Shown piece after piece: positions 16,197 through 24,690 of a DNA stretch of 64,000 nt. The notes below the pieces were generated by a model. The model did not search any database. It had not been told where the DNA came from and worked only from the letters and a program-made list of their open reading frames with translations. The stretch's first letter is position 1. Each line of letters starts with the position of its first letter. The position numbers were made by a program, and so were the translations under genes. Source of the stretch: Bacteroidota bacterium (GTDB taxonomy: Bacteria > Bacteroidota > Bacteroidia > Chitinophagales > Chitinophagaceae); contig JAEWKC010000009.1 in the NCBI GenBank assembly GCA_023386235.1, positions 121,192 through 185,191 of the forward strand, read 5' to 3'.

Positions 16197-16904
16197 TTAT
16201 TTATTGTGTACATGCAGGCCACATTCTTTTTTGCTGCTATCTTCCCACCACCATCTTCCGGCACGAAAGTCTTCACCTTCCTTCACCGCTCTGGTACAAG
16301 GTGCGCAACCGATGCTGATAAAGCCTTTGTCGTGCAAAATATTGTAGGGAATATTGTGTTGTTTGATATAATCTTTTACATCTTCGGTAGACCATTTGAT
16401 AAGTGGGTGAAATTTAAAAAGCGCATGGTCGGCGTCCCACTCCAATTGTGGCACATCCACTCTTGCAGAAGATTGCGCGGCACGCAGACCGGTTACCCAT
16501 ATTTTTTTTCCTTTCAATGCTTTATTTAATGGTTCTACTTTTCTTATTCTGCAACATTCTTTTCTTAATTCGGGCGATTCGTAAAAAGCGTTAGGCCCGT
16601 GGGTGCTTACAAAATCAGCTATGTGTTCAGCATCCGGGTAGTATGGTGTAATGTGGGTTTTATATCTTTCATTAGTAGCGCTCCAGGTAGAGTAGGTTTC
16701 ATAAAACATTCTGCCGGTATCTAAGGTAAATATTGAAATATTCAAATGATTGCTTAGTATCATCTGCGTAATTACCTGATCTTCCATACCAAAGCTGCTG
16801 GAGAAGGTAACTTCGCCGGGAAATAATTCTGAAAGCGCCTGCAAAGCTCCTTGTTCAGAAAGCCCTTCCAACTTTTTTTGTATATCCTCTAAGAGTTCCT
16901 GCAT
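16197..16904 (-). CDS. cysH: Adenylyl-sulfate (APS) reductase, iron-sulfur type CysH
   Basis: First gene of the sulfate assimilation operon, 235 residues. It has the PAPS-reductase fold (SSSFGMEDQVITQMI near 34-48, TLDTGRMFYET) and the C-terminal catalytic ECGLH. It also carries the paired cysteines KECCRIRK and GCAPCTRAV that bind a 4Fe-4S cluster in APS-reducing enzymes; E. coli-type PAPS reductases lack these. The enzyme therefore probably reduces APS directly to sulfite with thioredoxin. That agrees with the absence of an APS kinase gene from the operon. Confidence 0.93.
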   Translation of the reverse strand: MQELLEDIQKKLEGLSEQGALQALSELFPGEVTFSSSFGMEDQVITQMILSNHLNISIFTLDTGRMFYETYSTWSATNERYKTHITPYYPDAEHIADFVSTHGPNAFYESPELRKECCRIRKVEPLNKALKGKKIWVTGLRAAQSSARVDVPQLEWDADHALFKFHPLIKWSTEDVKDYIKQHNIPYNILHDKGFISIGCAPCTRAVKEGEDFRAGRWWWEDSSKKECGLHVHNK

Positions 16905-16926
16905 AAAAGTCTACTAATTTAGTGGG

Positions 16927-16934
16927 CAAATATA
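16927..16934 (-). promoter_or_regulatory. Putative -7 box (TATATTTG) of the cys operon
   Basis: On the minus strand TATATTTG matches TAnnTTTG exactly and lies 22 bases before the cysH ATG at 16904, which leaves a leader of roughly 15 bases. No convincing -33 TTG at the usual distance is seen. This is the only strong -7 match upstream of the eight-gene operon. Confidence 0.45.
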
Positions 16935-17003
16935 GGGTATAAAAATTTATTTAATAAAAATAATGCAAGGTTAATTGTTTTTTAGATTATTTTAAAAATA
17001 ATG

Positions 17004-17011
17004 TAAGTTTG
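17004..17011 (+). promoter_or_regulatory. Putative -7 box (TAAGTTTG) for the thioredoxin-like gene
   Basis: TAAGTTTG fits TAnnTTTG and ends 18 bases before the ATG at 17030. It lies back to back with the cys operon promoter in a 125-base divergent region. A -33 element at the expected spacing is not clear. Confidence 0.4.
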
Positions 17012-17029
17012 TTTGGTAAAATAATTAAT

Positions 17030-17599
17030 ATGAAAAATACTTGTCTGTCGTTTTTGTTGATGATGATAGCATCGGTTTGTTGCATTACCGAAATGTATGC
17101 GCAGGCCGACACGCGGGCTGCAGCTTTTGCAGCTAAAAGACAATTTATTGCTGAAACGGTGCTTGACAAACCATTTCATGAGTTTAAAATAAAGAATGGC
17201 AGACAAAAATTTACCAACGAATCATTGAAAGGAAAAGTAGTATTTCTAAATTTCTGGTTCGAGAATTGCCCGCCCTGCAGAGCCGAGTTTCGTACGCTCA
17301 ACTGGTTGTATAAAACATATAAAGACAATCCGGACTTTGAATTTATTTCGGTAACTTTTGAAAACTCGATGACAATGAAGCGAGTGAAGAATGATTTTGA
17401 ATTAACCTTTCCCATGTATTATTTGCCTGATGCCAACTGCGCGGATATCATTTATGAAAGCGGATATCCTACCAATATTATTTTAGATAAGGAAGGTATA
17501 GTAAGATATTTCAACTCCGGCGGGCCTGCCAATGAAGGCCAGGCTTTAAAATATATACAAATGAAAGCACAGCCGGTGATAGATAAATATCTACAATAA
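17030..17599 (+). CDS. Exported thioredoxin-like (TlpA-family) protein
   Basis: A 189-residue exported redox protein. The signal peptide is MKNTCLSFLLMMIASVCC followed by ITEMYAQ; I start at the ATG 17030 because the upstream TTG (17009) lies within the putative promoter. The thioredoxin fold begins near residue 60 (GKVVFLNFWFENCPPCRAEF) with a CPPC active site and continues with YPTNIILDKEGIVRYF, which carries the cis-proline. The C-terminal GGPANEGQALKYIQ closes the domain. It probably reduces disulfides in the periplasm. It diverges from the cys operon, but no direct link to sulfite reduction can be shown. Confidence 0.88.
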   Translation: MKNTCLSFLLMMIASVCCITEMYAQADTRAAAFAAKRQFIAETVLDKPFHEFKIKNGRQKFTNESLKGKVVFLNFWFENCPPCRAEFRTLNWLYKTYKDNPDFEFISVTFENSMTMKRVKNDFELTFPMYYLPDANCADIIYESGYPTNIILDKEGIVRYFNSGGPANEGQALKYIQMKAQPVIDKYLQ

Positions 17600-17613
17600 A
17601 GATTGCGCGCGGC

Positions 17614-18762
17614 TTATGATATCTCTATCCTGAAGGTAGTGCCATTGCCGGGTTCTGAATGCCTGATGTATATTTTTCCTTTGTGGTATTCTTCTACAAT
17701 TCTTTTAGTTAAAGCCAACCCCAGGCCCCAGCCTCGCTTTTTGGTAGTAAAGCCGGGCTCAAATATTTTCTTTTGATTTTTGTATGCGATGCCTTTGCCC
17801 GTATCGGCGATGTCAATCAATATTTTTTCTTCTTTTTGCTGAATGTCTATTGTAATTTTTCCTTTCCTGTCTATGGCGTCCAGGGCGTTCTTTAGCAGGT
17901 TTTCTATTACCCAGTCAAATAGAGGCGGTGAAATATTCGCCTGTATGTTTTCAGCGGAAGCATTCACTTCAAATACAATATTTTCGCCGGCTATGCGCTG
18001 CATGTAGGCAACCACATCTTTTATGGCTTGTACAATATTGTGCATTTCCAGTGGGGGATGGCTGCCGATTTTTCCAAACCTGTCCGATATCAGTTTCAGG
18101 CGTTCCACATCTTTTTCTATTTCAACGCCTGTGGCGGAAGTATGTGCACTCGCCTTCAACAATTCGGTCCAGCCGGTGAGGCTTGTAATGGGCGTGCCTA
18201 ATTGATGGGCCGTTTCTTTGGCCATACCTACCCATAAACGATTTTGTACATTCTTATTAGCCTGTTTCTGGCTGGCTGCCAGTAGGGCTATAAACAAAGC
18301 AATGATCAGCAGCTGTATGACAGGGAAATATTTCAGTTCGTTTTGCAACAGACTATTGCCATAGTAATATTTATTAACGATGCGTGGCGCTTCGTTTATC
18401 ACCAGTATAAACGGCTCGTGCTGCTGCTTGTATTCTTTTACTTTGTTGTATAAATAGGAGGTGTCTTTATCCACTTTCGCCACATCAATATTTTTAAAAT
18501 TGCCGGTGGGCGTATCGTGTTCATCTGTTTCAATGATAGGAATATCGTTGTTTTCGGTAGATATTTTTATGGCCAGATCCAGCTCGCTGCCGCTAGTTGT
18601 GTTCAGCAATGTGCGTTGTGCTTCTACCCAGGTTTCTACTTTTCGCTTTTCGGTTTCAGCTATTTTTGTTGAAAGATAATTAGCGTAAAATACACTTCCC
18701 AAAACAATGGCAAGACCAATAATGGCGAGCAAAGTTCTGCCGTTGAAAAGCGATTTTATCAT
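17614..18762 (-). CDS. Membrane sensor histidine kinase
   Basis: A 382-residue kinase with two membrane helices, at about residues 10-28 (LLAIIGLAIVLGSVFYANY) and 145-163 (FPVIQLLIIALFIALLAAS), flanking a periplasmic sensing domain of about 115 residues. The phospho-acceptor segment is MAKETAHQLGTPITSLTGW, and the ATPase domain has NLLKNALDAI (N box), DIADTGKGI (G1) and GWGLGLALTKRIVEEYH (G2). No response regulator gene is adjacent, so it is an orphan here. The AHQLGTPISSL-type H box is common in Bacteroidota kinases. The signal is unknown. Confidence 0.92.
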   Translation of the reverse strand: MIKSLFNGRTLLAIIGLAIVLGSVFYANYLSTKIAETEKRKVETWVEAQRTLLNTTSGSELDLAIKISTENNDIPIIETDEHDTPTGNFKNIDVAKVDKDTSYLYNKVKEYKQQHEPFILVINEAPRIVNKYYYGNSLLQNELKYFPVIQLLIIALFIALLAASQKQANKNVQNRLWVGMAKETAHQLGTPITSLTGWTELLKASAHTSATGVEIEKDVERLKLISDRFGKIGSHPPLEMHNIVQAIKDVVAYMQRIAGENIVFEVNASAENIQANISPPLFDWVIENLLKNALDAIDRKGKITIDIQQKEEKILIDIADTGKGIAYKNQKKIFEPGFTTKKRGWGLGLALTKRIVEEYHKGKIYIRHSEPGNGTTFRIEIS

Positions 18763-18777
18763 ACTTACAAATCTACA

Positions 18778-19518
18778 TTAATCTGCCATAAAAACAGGAT
18801 TCTTTATATCGTGGTAGAAAAGAAAGGTCCATTTATTGGCTTTACCCGTTTCCCACCATTGTTGGCGCAGCTCCATGCATTTTTTTCCGTCATAGTCGTA
18901 TTTGGCTACAAATCTGCTTTTCATTTGTGCTAATTGCGGCGCGTCATCGGCTCCGAAAAAAATCATTTCGTTATCTTCATCAATCCAGAAAACCTGGTGA
19001 TATTTTGAGTGCGCGGCAGTAAGATTGTAATAAATATAATCGTCAATATTTCCATCGCCGTTTATTAAAATTACAGCAGGGTTGTCTTTTAATAATTGCA
19101 GGCTTTCTGGTTGATACGATTGGCTTTCGCCGCTTAGCGCATAAGCCAATTCTTGCTCCTGGATATAGTATTTGGCATTAGGAAAGGTTAGCTGCTGCTG
19201 TCCGTTTGTGTCTGTAAAACTCATGGCACCTACATGATCTGTGTGCAGGTGCGACATCAGCACTTTCGTAACATCGCCGGCGCTGATTTTGTTATCCTGC
19301 AAAATATTCAGAAGGGTATATTGTCCGTTTTGTTGTGTCCCCACACCCGCATCAAGCAGAATGATGTCGTTGGAAGTAATGACCAGGAAGCTGTTAATGC
19401 CAACCAGCAGGCTGCCTTTATTTCTGTCGTTCAACTCGTCTTCCGACATGTTGAAGGGTATCATCTGCTTTGACTTGTCTATCGTAAATGCGCCTTCGCT
19501 CAAAGGAATAATCTTCAT
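18778..19518 (-). CDS. Metallo-beta-lactamase-fold hydrolase
   Basis: A 246-residue cytoplasmic metallo-hydrolase. The first metal motif is SHLHTDHVGAM (HxHxDH) near residue 90; DIILLDAGVGTQ precedes it, TAAHSKYHQVFWID supplies a third-strand histidine, and FLFYHDIKNP a late one. It resembles the quorum-quenching/alkylsulfatase-like subgroup only in overall fold, and the substrate is not predictable. Fifteen bases separate it from the histidine kinase gene, so the two are probably cotranscribed. A TACATTTG box at 19541-19548 on the minus strand may be its promoter. Confidence 0.88.
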   Translation of the reverse strand: MKIIPLSEGAFTIDKSKQMIPFNMSEDELNDRNKGSLLVGINSFLVITSNDIILLDAGVGTQQNGQYTLLNILQDNKISAGDVTKVLMSHLHTDHVGAMSFTDTNGQQQLTFPNAKYYIQEQELAYALSGESQSYQPESLQLLKDNPAVILINGDGNIDDYIYYNLTAAHSKYHQVFWIDEDNEMIFFGADDAPQLAQMKSRFVAKYDYDGKKCMELRQQWWETGKANKWTFLFYHDIKNPVFMAD

Positions 19519-19570
19519 AAGCTAATTAAAATTAGGAAAGCAAATGTACGAAATAGGATTTGTATTTTTT

Positions 19571-19655
19571 CGGCGGGCTGCTTTGCACCGGGCTTTCCGC
19601 TATATCTTTGTTTCGCTGCGCTGCACAAAGGATGCCGCTTCAATCCCTGCCCGAA
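19571..19655 (-). repeat. GC-rich structured intergenic element (dispersed-repeat type)
   Basis: An 85-base element, much richer in G+C than its flanks, directly after the yjdM stop. Nested inverted repeats can be drawn: an outer CGGGC (19589-19593) with GCCCG (19649-19653), and an inner CTTTGT (19606-19611) with ACAAAG (19625-19630) around GC-rich loop sequence. On the minus strand it reads AAGCGGCATCC then AGCGAAACAAAGATATAGCG, then GGAAAGCCC. I recall similar elements downstream of genes in other Bacteroidota, but this is memory and not a search. There is no coding potential. Confidence 0.5.
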
Positions 19656-19672
19656 GTATGTTCGCGTTTTGC

Positions 19673-20014
19673 TTACGCCTTTTTTACAAACTCCGATTTT
19701 AGCGCCATCGCGCCAAAGCCGTCAATTTTGCAATCAATATTATGGTCGCCTTCGGTCAGCCGAATGTTTTTAACTTTTGTGCCGGCTTTTACAGGTTTGG
19801 GAGCGCCTTTTACAGGCAGGTTTTTTATAACAATCACCGTATCTCCGTTTTGCAATTCATTACCGTTGGCATCTTGTACTTTTCCTGTGTCGTGGTTATC
19901 AATAATTATTTCTTCCGGGTTCCATTCATGAAAGCACAAAGAACAAACCATCAGGTCATCGCTGGGATAAGTAAACTCCGAATCACATTTAGGGCACTTA
20001 ACTATTTCAGACAT
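19673..20014 (-). CDS. yjdM: YjdM/PhnA-like zinc ribbon protein
   Basis: A 113-residue protein with an N-terminal zinc ribbon (CPKC at 7-10 and CSLC at about 24-27) and a C-terminal SH3-like barrel (LQNGDTVIVIKNLPVKGAPKPVKAG, GFGAMALKSEFVKKA). This is the full-length plan of E. coli YjdM (formerly PhnA). Despite the old name it is not shown to hydrolyse phosphonoacetate. The function is unknown. The upstream TATCTTCG on the minus strand (about 20024-20031) resembles the near-consensus -7 box seen before birA. Confidence 0.9.
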   Translation of the reverse strand: MSEIVKCPKCDSEFTYPSDDLMVCSLCFHEWNPEEIIIDNHDTGKVQDANGNELQNGDTVIVIKNLPVKGAPKPVKAGTKVKNIRLTEGDHNIDCKIDGFGAMALKSEFVKKA

Positions 20015-20096
20015 ACATTTTTATTTTTGGCGAAGATAACCAATATTTACTTCATCATTTTTTGATGAGCGAAAGTGATTGTTCGATATAGAAACT

Positions 20097-20444
20097 TTAT
20101 TTTTTCTTCTTTGATACAGGTGCTTTTTCATTATACTCTAAGCATAGATTCACCCAAAAATCAAAATCCTTTTTAGTGCGGAAGGCTTCCGTTTGTACGT
20201 AACAGAATCCTTTGTACTCTTTACCATTCATTATCATTTTTTGATACCCTTTCTTTTTAGAAAGCGCTTCCTGGTTTTCAGGATCAAACCGGCACATAAG
20301 CCCATCGTTGCTCACGTTTATACACATTTTACCGTTTACCATAAAAGCAAGTCCGCCAAACATTTTCTTTTCTTCCACCGTTATGCCCGATATTTCTGAA
20401 AGATGTTTTCTTAATTTTTGTGCCAATTGTAAGTTGTATGCCAT
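20097..20444 (-). CDS. TfoX N-terminal-domain protein
   Basis: A 115-residue protein matching the TfoX N-terminal domain: KMFGGLAFMVNGKMCINV is the family core, and DGLMCRFDPENQEAL and KEYKGFCYVQTEAF follow. It lacks the C-terminal helix-hairpin-helix part of the competence regulator Sxy. The C-terminus is lysine-rich (SKKKK). Stand-alone TfoX-N proteins are common and uncharacterised, so a role in competence should not be assumed. Confidence 0.9.
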   Translation of the reverse strand: MAYNLQLAQKLRKHLSEISGITVEEKKMFGGLAFMVNGKMCINVSNDGLMCRFDPENQEALSKKKGYQKMIMNGKEYKGFCYVQTEAFRTKKDFDFWVNLCLEYNEKAPVSKKKK

Positions 20445-20462
20445 AAAAGATAGGGAAGTGAG

Positions 20463-21545
20463 TTATCGTATCAGAAATCCTAATCCTAGTTGTTCAATAA
20501 TATTTCCTGCCCAGTTTACCACTTTGGGAATACGTTTCCCAGCATGTATACGTTTGGTATAAGACAATCTGAAATCGTCATTATGCGCGCGATACAGGCT
20601 TCCTTCTGCCTTTCCGTTCATGTATATTCTTTTGGTAAAATAGCTGAGCGCCAGCTGCCAGTCGGGCTTGTTATAACCTAAACCGCCTCTGAAACTAAAG
20701 TTGGGCGAAAAGCTCCAGCGCTTGTCAAAGGTTTCCGCGGCATTGGTAAGGTATTCTTTTGTGTAGCCTATATCGGCATTGAAAGCAGCTAGTCCAGAAA
20801 CATAAAAATGCTTATTGATTACAAATGTGTGGCCATAACCGATGTTGGGTCCGAAAACCATGTATTTCATCTCCGTGATATTCTTTTGTGGAAAATCAGA
20901 CGCGTACGCCACGGGAATCAGTGTGCTGTCTCCTTTTACAGAACCTATCAGGTATTCTACGCCAGCGAGGAACGAACCGGCAGATTTTTTTTGCCAGGCA
21001 TCAAATTTAAAAGGAGGGCGGATGGTAAATTTTTTACCATTGAAAACATAGCTGGCTGTTGCTCCCAGCATCCTGCTTTCTATGTCAGGCCGTACGTAAT
21101 GCAATTCATTGGTATAAGAAGGTATATCATTGCCGCGCAAGTACATGCCTTTGTATTTCTGAAAAAATATATCTATCAGCAGGCTTTTAGCCGCGAAAGT
21201 TGTTTGTAAGTTGAGGGCTTTAGTTTTGCCTTTTGCCTTATCAAAATCAGGATCAATAAATCCTGTGCCATACGAGGCGCCTATGGCCAGCCAGTCGTAC
21301 CCCACCCGAAGACCTATGCCTAACGGAGCATTGGCGTAATAGCGAATTTTATCGGCAGCTTCGGGAGCGGAAAGTGTAACTGCCTGAAAGTTTTTTACTA
21401 CAAACGGCGATACAATCAACTTATGCTTGTATCGTTCATAATAACTTGTATCGAATTTTAGCGTGTCGATTTGTGCTTTTACACAAACGCATAAAAGAAT
21501 GAAGCATACGGTTGATGAATGTTTGAAGGGCATACTATGAATCAA
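20463..21545 (-). CDS. DUF4421-family outer-membrane-like protein
   Basis: A 360-residue exported protein with a signal peptide (SSTVCFILLCVCVKAQ) and a body of alternating amphipathic strands, rich in aromatic and glycine residues (GLRVGYDWLAIGASYGTGF, YMVFGPNIGYGHTFVINKHFYVSGL, FSFRGGLGYNKPDWQLALSYF). Together these point to an outer-membrane beta-barrel. It fits the Bacteroidota-specific DUF4421 family. The mature start is DTLKFDTSYYERYKHKL. The function is unknown. A later methionine (MPFKHSS) is a possible alternative start. Confidence 0.83.
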   Translation of the reverse strand: MIHSMPFKHSSTVCFILLCVCVKAQIDTLKFDTSYYERYKHKLIVSPFVVKNFQAVTLSAPEAADKIRYYANAPLGIGLRVGYDWLAIGASYGTGFIDPDFDKAKGKTKALNLQTTFAAKSLLIDIFFQKYKGMYLRGNDIPSYTNELHYVRPDIESRMLGATASYVFNGKKFTIRPPFKFDAWQKKSAGSFLAGVEYLIGSVKGDSTLIPVAYASDFPQKNITEMKYMVFGPNIGYGHTFVINKHFYVSGLAAFNADIGYTKEYLTNAAETFDKRWSFSPNFSFRGGLGYNKPDWQLALSYFTKRIYMNGKAEGSLYRAHNDDFRLSYTKRIHAGKRIPKVVNWAGNIIEQLGLGFLIR

Positions 21546-21609
21546 TTTTGTATAAAGTTATTTATTTAATGAATAGATTGATAGGCAATCATCCTTCTTT
21601 TTAGAAAAA

Positions 21610-22470
21610 TTATTTTACCAGAATAACGTTGGCAACTTTTCTTTCTCCATAATGATCCCATTGTTTGTTATCGGAAGGATAATTGACAACGCCATTATCC
21701 GGAAATCCTTTAATCCACAGTGTTGTAGATCCTCCTCCGTCAAGGTTGATAGAAGAGACGCATCCTAACCAGCGCATTATTTTTTGCATTTCCCACATAT
21801 CTGCACCCTGAGCGTTGGCATGTCGTCCGTCAACGGTTAACAAAATTACATTGCCATTCGCTTTTACGCCTACGGCCGAGCGGGGATGTCTTGCCGTATT
21901 AAATTTTTCATTTTTTAGCTCTTCTGTATTGCCTTTGTATTGCAGAATAGGTCCTGAAGCCAGCATGTGAGGCCAGTTATAGCCTTTTTCCCAGTTACTC
22001 TGTTCATTGAATTTTGCTATATGCAATTTCCCTTTTTTATCTATGCCCACTGCGGCCAGAGCTCTCTGCCCGCGTACGGTTTGCGAACTGATGCGGTTAG
22101 TATCAATAACTTCATTGTCTATGCGAAGATAATTAACCGACCCCCCGTTTTTAATATCGAAAAAAGAGCCGTTCAATGCTATGGCGGCATTGTATTGTTT
22201 GCCGAAATTGCCGGTAGTTATGAGTTGGTTTTTATGATAACCGATTTGTAATTTAGGAGCGAAGCAGCCGCGTTTTATTTCTACGTATGAAATGTTTTGG
22301 TTAGAATTGAAAAGATTTTTTTCGTTGAAATGATGCCGGTAAAAATGTACTTTGTTCTTCACTTTTGTTTTATTCCAGTCGGCACTTACAAATGTGAGGG
22401 AATCTACATTTTGAGAGAATGATACTATTTGAATGAAGGATAAAAATGAGAATAATAAAAAGCACTTCAT
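21610..22470 (-). CDS. Secreted phosphodiester glycosidase-like protein
   Basis: A 286-residue exported protein of the NAGPA/YngB-like phosphodiester glycosidase family. Family signatures are AAIALNGSFFD with SVNYLRIDNEVID, RHPRSAVGVKANGNVILLTVDGR, and the near-C-terminal SINLDGGGSTTLWIKG. I start at the ATG 22470 because it opens directly into a signal peptide (MKCFLLFSFLSFIQIVSFSQ); an in-frame codon at 22515 would add 15 unlike residues. Characterised relatives cleave N-acetylglucosamine-1-phosphodiesters; the substrate here is unknown. Confidence 0.87.
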   Translation of the reverse strand: MKCFLLFSFLSFIQIVSFSQNVDSLTFVSADWNKTKVKNKVHFYRHHFNEKNLFNSNQNISYVEIKRGCFAPKLQIGYHKNQLITTGNFGKQYNAAIALNGSFFDIKNGGSVNYLRIDNEVIDTNRISSQTVRGQRALAAVGIDKKGKLHIAKFNEQSNWEKGYNWPHMLASGPILQYKGNTEELKNEKFNTARHPRSAVGVKANGNVILLTVDGRHANAQGADMWEMQKIMRWLGCVSSINLDGGGSTTLWIKGFPDNGVVNYPSDNKQWDHYGERKVANVILVK

Positions 22471-22542
22471 GATTGTTTTTTGTTTCAAAAGTAATAGTTT
22501 TTTTATTGTATGCATCTACTTATTGTAAGCCTGTTATTTTCT

Positions 22543-22575
22543 TATAAAAAAACCACAACTAAAAAGCTGTGGTTT
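22543..22575 (-). terminator. Intrinsic terminator of ftsH
   Basis: Stem arms AAACCACA (22550-22557) and TGTGGTTT (22568-22575) surround a 10-base loop. On the minus strand the stem runs straight into a T-rich tract (TTTTTTTAT), 24 bases after the ftsH stop. Confidence 0.8.
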
Positions 22576-22598
22576 ACTACTATAAAAATTGTGAATGA

Positions 22599-24677
22599 TT
22601 ATTTTTCTTCTATGGGCTCTATCTGCTCTTGGTCGTCAATGCTAAAGGGAGGAACACCCACGCTGATGCCGCCGTCTGTATTGTGATGTGCAATATCTTC
22701 TTCTGTACCGAAGGGTCTTTCGCCGATCAGCTTTTCTACATCAGACTTGTAGAGTACTTCTTTTTCCAGTAAAGCTTTTGCCAGTTTTTCTACTTCTTCT
22801 TTTCTTTCGGTAAGTAAAGCGATAGTGCGTTCATAAGCCTCTTCAATAATTCTTCTTACTTCCTCGTCTATCATTTTACCGGTTTCTTCGCTGTAAGGCT
22901 TATTGAAGGCATTTTCATTCTGCGGATCGTAGTAGCTTACATTTCCGATTTTCTCGTTCATGCCATATACCATGATCATTGAGTAAGCTATTTTAGTTAC
23001 CTGCTGCAAGTCGTTAGAGGCGCCGGTAGAAATTTTGCCAAAGAATATTTGCTCTGCTGCTCTTCCGCCCAATGTCATACATACCTGGTCAATCAATTGA
23101 TCCGTGTCATATAAATACTGTTCCTTGGGCGTATATTGCGCATAACCCAGCGCGGCTGTGCCTCTGGGCACAATGGTAACTTTCAGCAGCGGGTAGGCAT
23201 GTTCAAGAAACCATCCGCAAACTGCATGTCCGGCTTCATGATAAGCAATTATTTTTTTCTCGCTGGGAGCAATTATTTTGTTCTTCTTTTCCAGTCCTCC
23301 TATCACTCTGTCTATTGCGTCTTGGAAGTCAGAAAAGTCTACGGCATTTTTGTCTTTACGGGCGGCTATAAGCGCAGCTTCATTACACACGTTGGCAATA
23401 TCCGCTCCGGAAAATCCGGGTGTTTGCTCCGCCAGTTTGTTGAGGTCTAAGGTTTCTGAAACTTTTATCGGTTTCAGGTGAACTTTAAATATAGCTTCTC
23501 TTCCTTTTACATCGGGCAGGTCTATACTGATTTGCCTGTCGAAACGTCCTGGTCGTAAAAGTGCCGAATCCAGTACGTCGGGGCGGTTTGTGGCTGCCAG
23601 AATAATAATGCCGCTTTCGCCTCCGAATCCATCCATTTCTACCAGCAACTGGTTCAGTGTATTTTCACGCTCGTCGTTGCTCATCATTACGTTTTTGCCG
23701 CGGGCACGGCCAATGGCATCAATTTCATCTATAAAAATGATACAAGGCGCTTTTTCTCTTGCCTGTTTAAATAAATCTCTTACACGGCTGGCGCCCACAC
23801 CTACAAACATTTCTACAAAATCAGATCCGCTCATGCTGAAAAACGGCACTTGGGCTTCGCCGGCCATTGCTTTGGCTATAAGCGTTTTACCAGTTCCCGG
23901 AGGACCTACTAGCAAGGCTCCTTTAGGTATTTTACCTCCCAGGTTAGTATATTTTTTAGGATTCTTAAGAAAATCTACAATCTCCATCACTTCTACCTTA
24001 GCCTCATCTAATCCTGCTACATCTTTAAAAGTGATATTTACTTTAGAGCCTTTATCAAAAAGCTGGGCTTTGGATTTTCCTATAGAAAAGATACCACCGC
24101 CACCGCCGCCACCGGCTCCGCTTGCGCCACTCATTTTTCGCATAAGAATGATCCAGATAAATACCATTAGTATCAATGTGATGATGGTGCTGAACCACCC
24201 GGAGTTCATCCACCCGCCTTCATCTGTAACTTTTGAGGGTACCTGTGCTACCTCCGGGTTTTCTTTATAGAAATCGGTCATCCCGGCTTCATAGGCATCC
24301 CAATTAATAACCGTGAAGTAAAACAAAGGTTGCGTTTCGGCAGCTTTTTTTATGGCGTCTACATTTGCTTTAGGTAAATCTTTGAAAAACTGATCGTAGT
24401 AGGGTTTAGCAAGGCTGTCTTTTTTTATATAAACTCTTACAACTTCTTTGTTTTTTACCTGTTCTATATTTTTTACATCGCCATTTTTTACCATATCGTA
24501 TTTAAATACCTGCTCGGTAATGGCGCGTGTATCGCTGCTGGAAGGATTCCAGAACATTACGTATCCGATAATACCCATGAATATAACCATGTATATCAGG
24601 TAAATGTTCCTTCCGTTGTTTTTTTTGTTGTTGCCAAAGTTCCCGGGAACTTTAGGCCGCTGTTTCTCGTCCGACAT
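22599..24677 (-). CDS. ftsH: ATP-dependent zinc metalloprotease FtsH
   Basis: Inner-membrane AAA+ protease that degrades unassembled membrane proteins and regulatory substrates. It has 692 residues: membrane helix 1 at about 25-43, a periplasmic domain to about 155, helix 2 at about 160-178 (IITLILMVFIWIILM), and a short Gly-rich linker. The AAA domain shows Walker A GPPGTGKT, Walker B IIFIDEIDAIGRA and the SRH region RPGRFDRQI. The M41 protease domain shows the zinc motif HEAGH and the third ligand in STGASNDLQQVT. The C-terminal extension ends in an acidic tail. It follows rsfS by 13 bases, so the two form an operon. Confidence 0.97.
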   Translation of the reverse strand: MSDEKQRPKVPGNFGNNKKNNGRNIYLIYMVIFMGIIGYVMFWNPSSSDTRAITEQVFKYDMVKNGDVKNIEQVKNKEVVRVYIKKDSLAKPYYDQFFKDLPKANVDAIKKAAETQPLFYFTVINWDAYEAGMTDFYKENPEVAQVPSKVTDEGGWMNSGWFSTIITLILMVFIWIILMRKMSGASGAGGGGGGGIFSIGKSKAQLFDKGSKVNITFKDVAGLDEAKVEVMEIVDFLKNPKKYTNLGGKIPKGALLVGPPGTGKTLIAKAMAGEAQVPFFSMSGSDFVEMFVGVGASRVRDLFKQAREKAPCIIFIDEIDAIGRARGKNVMMSNDERENTLNQLLVEMDGFGGESGIIILAATNRPDVLDSALLRPGRFDRQISIDLPDVKGREAIFKVHLKPIKVSETLDLNKLAEQTPGFSGADIANVCNEAALIAARKDKNAVDFSDFQDAIDRVIGGLEKKNKIIAPSEKKIIAYHEAGHAVCGWFLEHAYPLLKVTIVPRGTAALGYAQYTPKEQYLYDTDQLIDQVCMTLGGRAAEQIFFGKISTGASNDLQQVTKIAYSMIMVYGMNEKIGNVSYYDPQNENAFNKPYSEETGKMIDEEVRRIIEEAYERTIALLTERKEEVEKLAKALLEKEVLYKSDVEKLIGERPFGTEEDIAHHNTDGGISVGVPPFSIDDQEQIEPIEEK

Positions 24678-24690
24678 TCAATTAATTATT

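Noticed and set aside
23590..24270. Open frame of 226 codons on the plus strand
   Set aside because: Antisense to the FtsH ATPase domain; the apparent proline-rich composition is the complement of glycine codons in FtsH.
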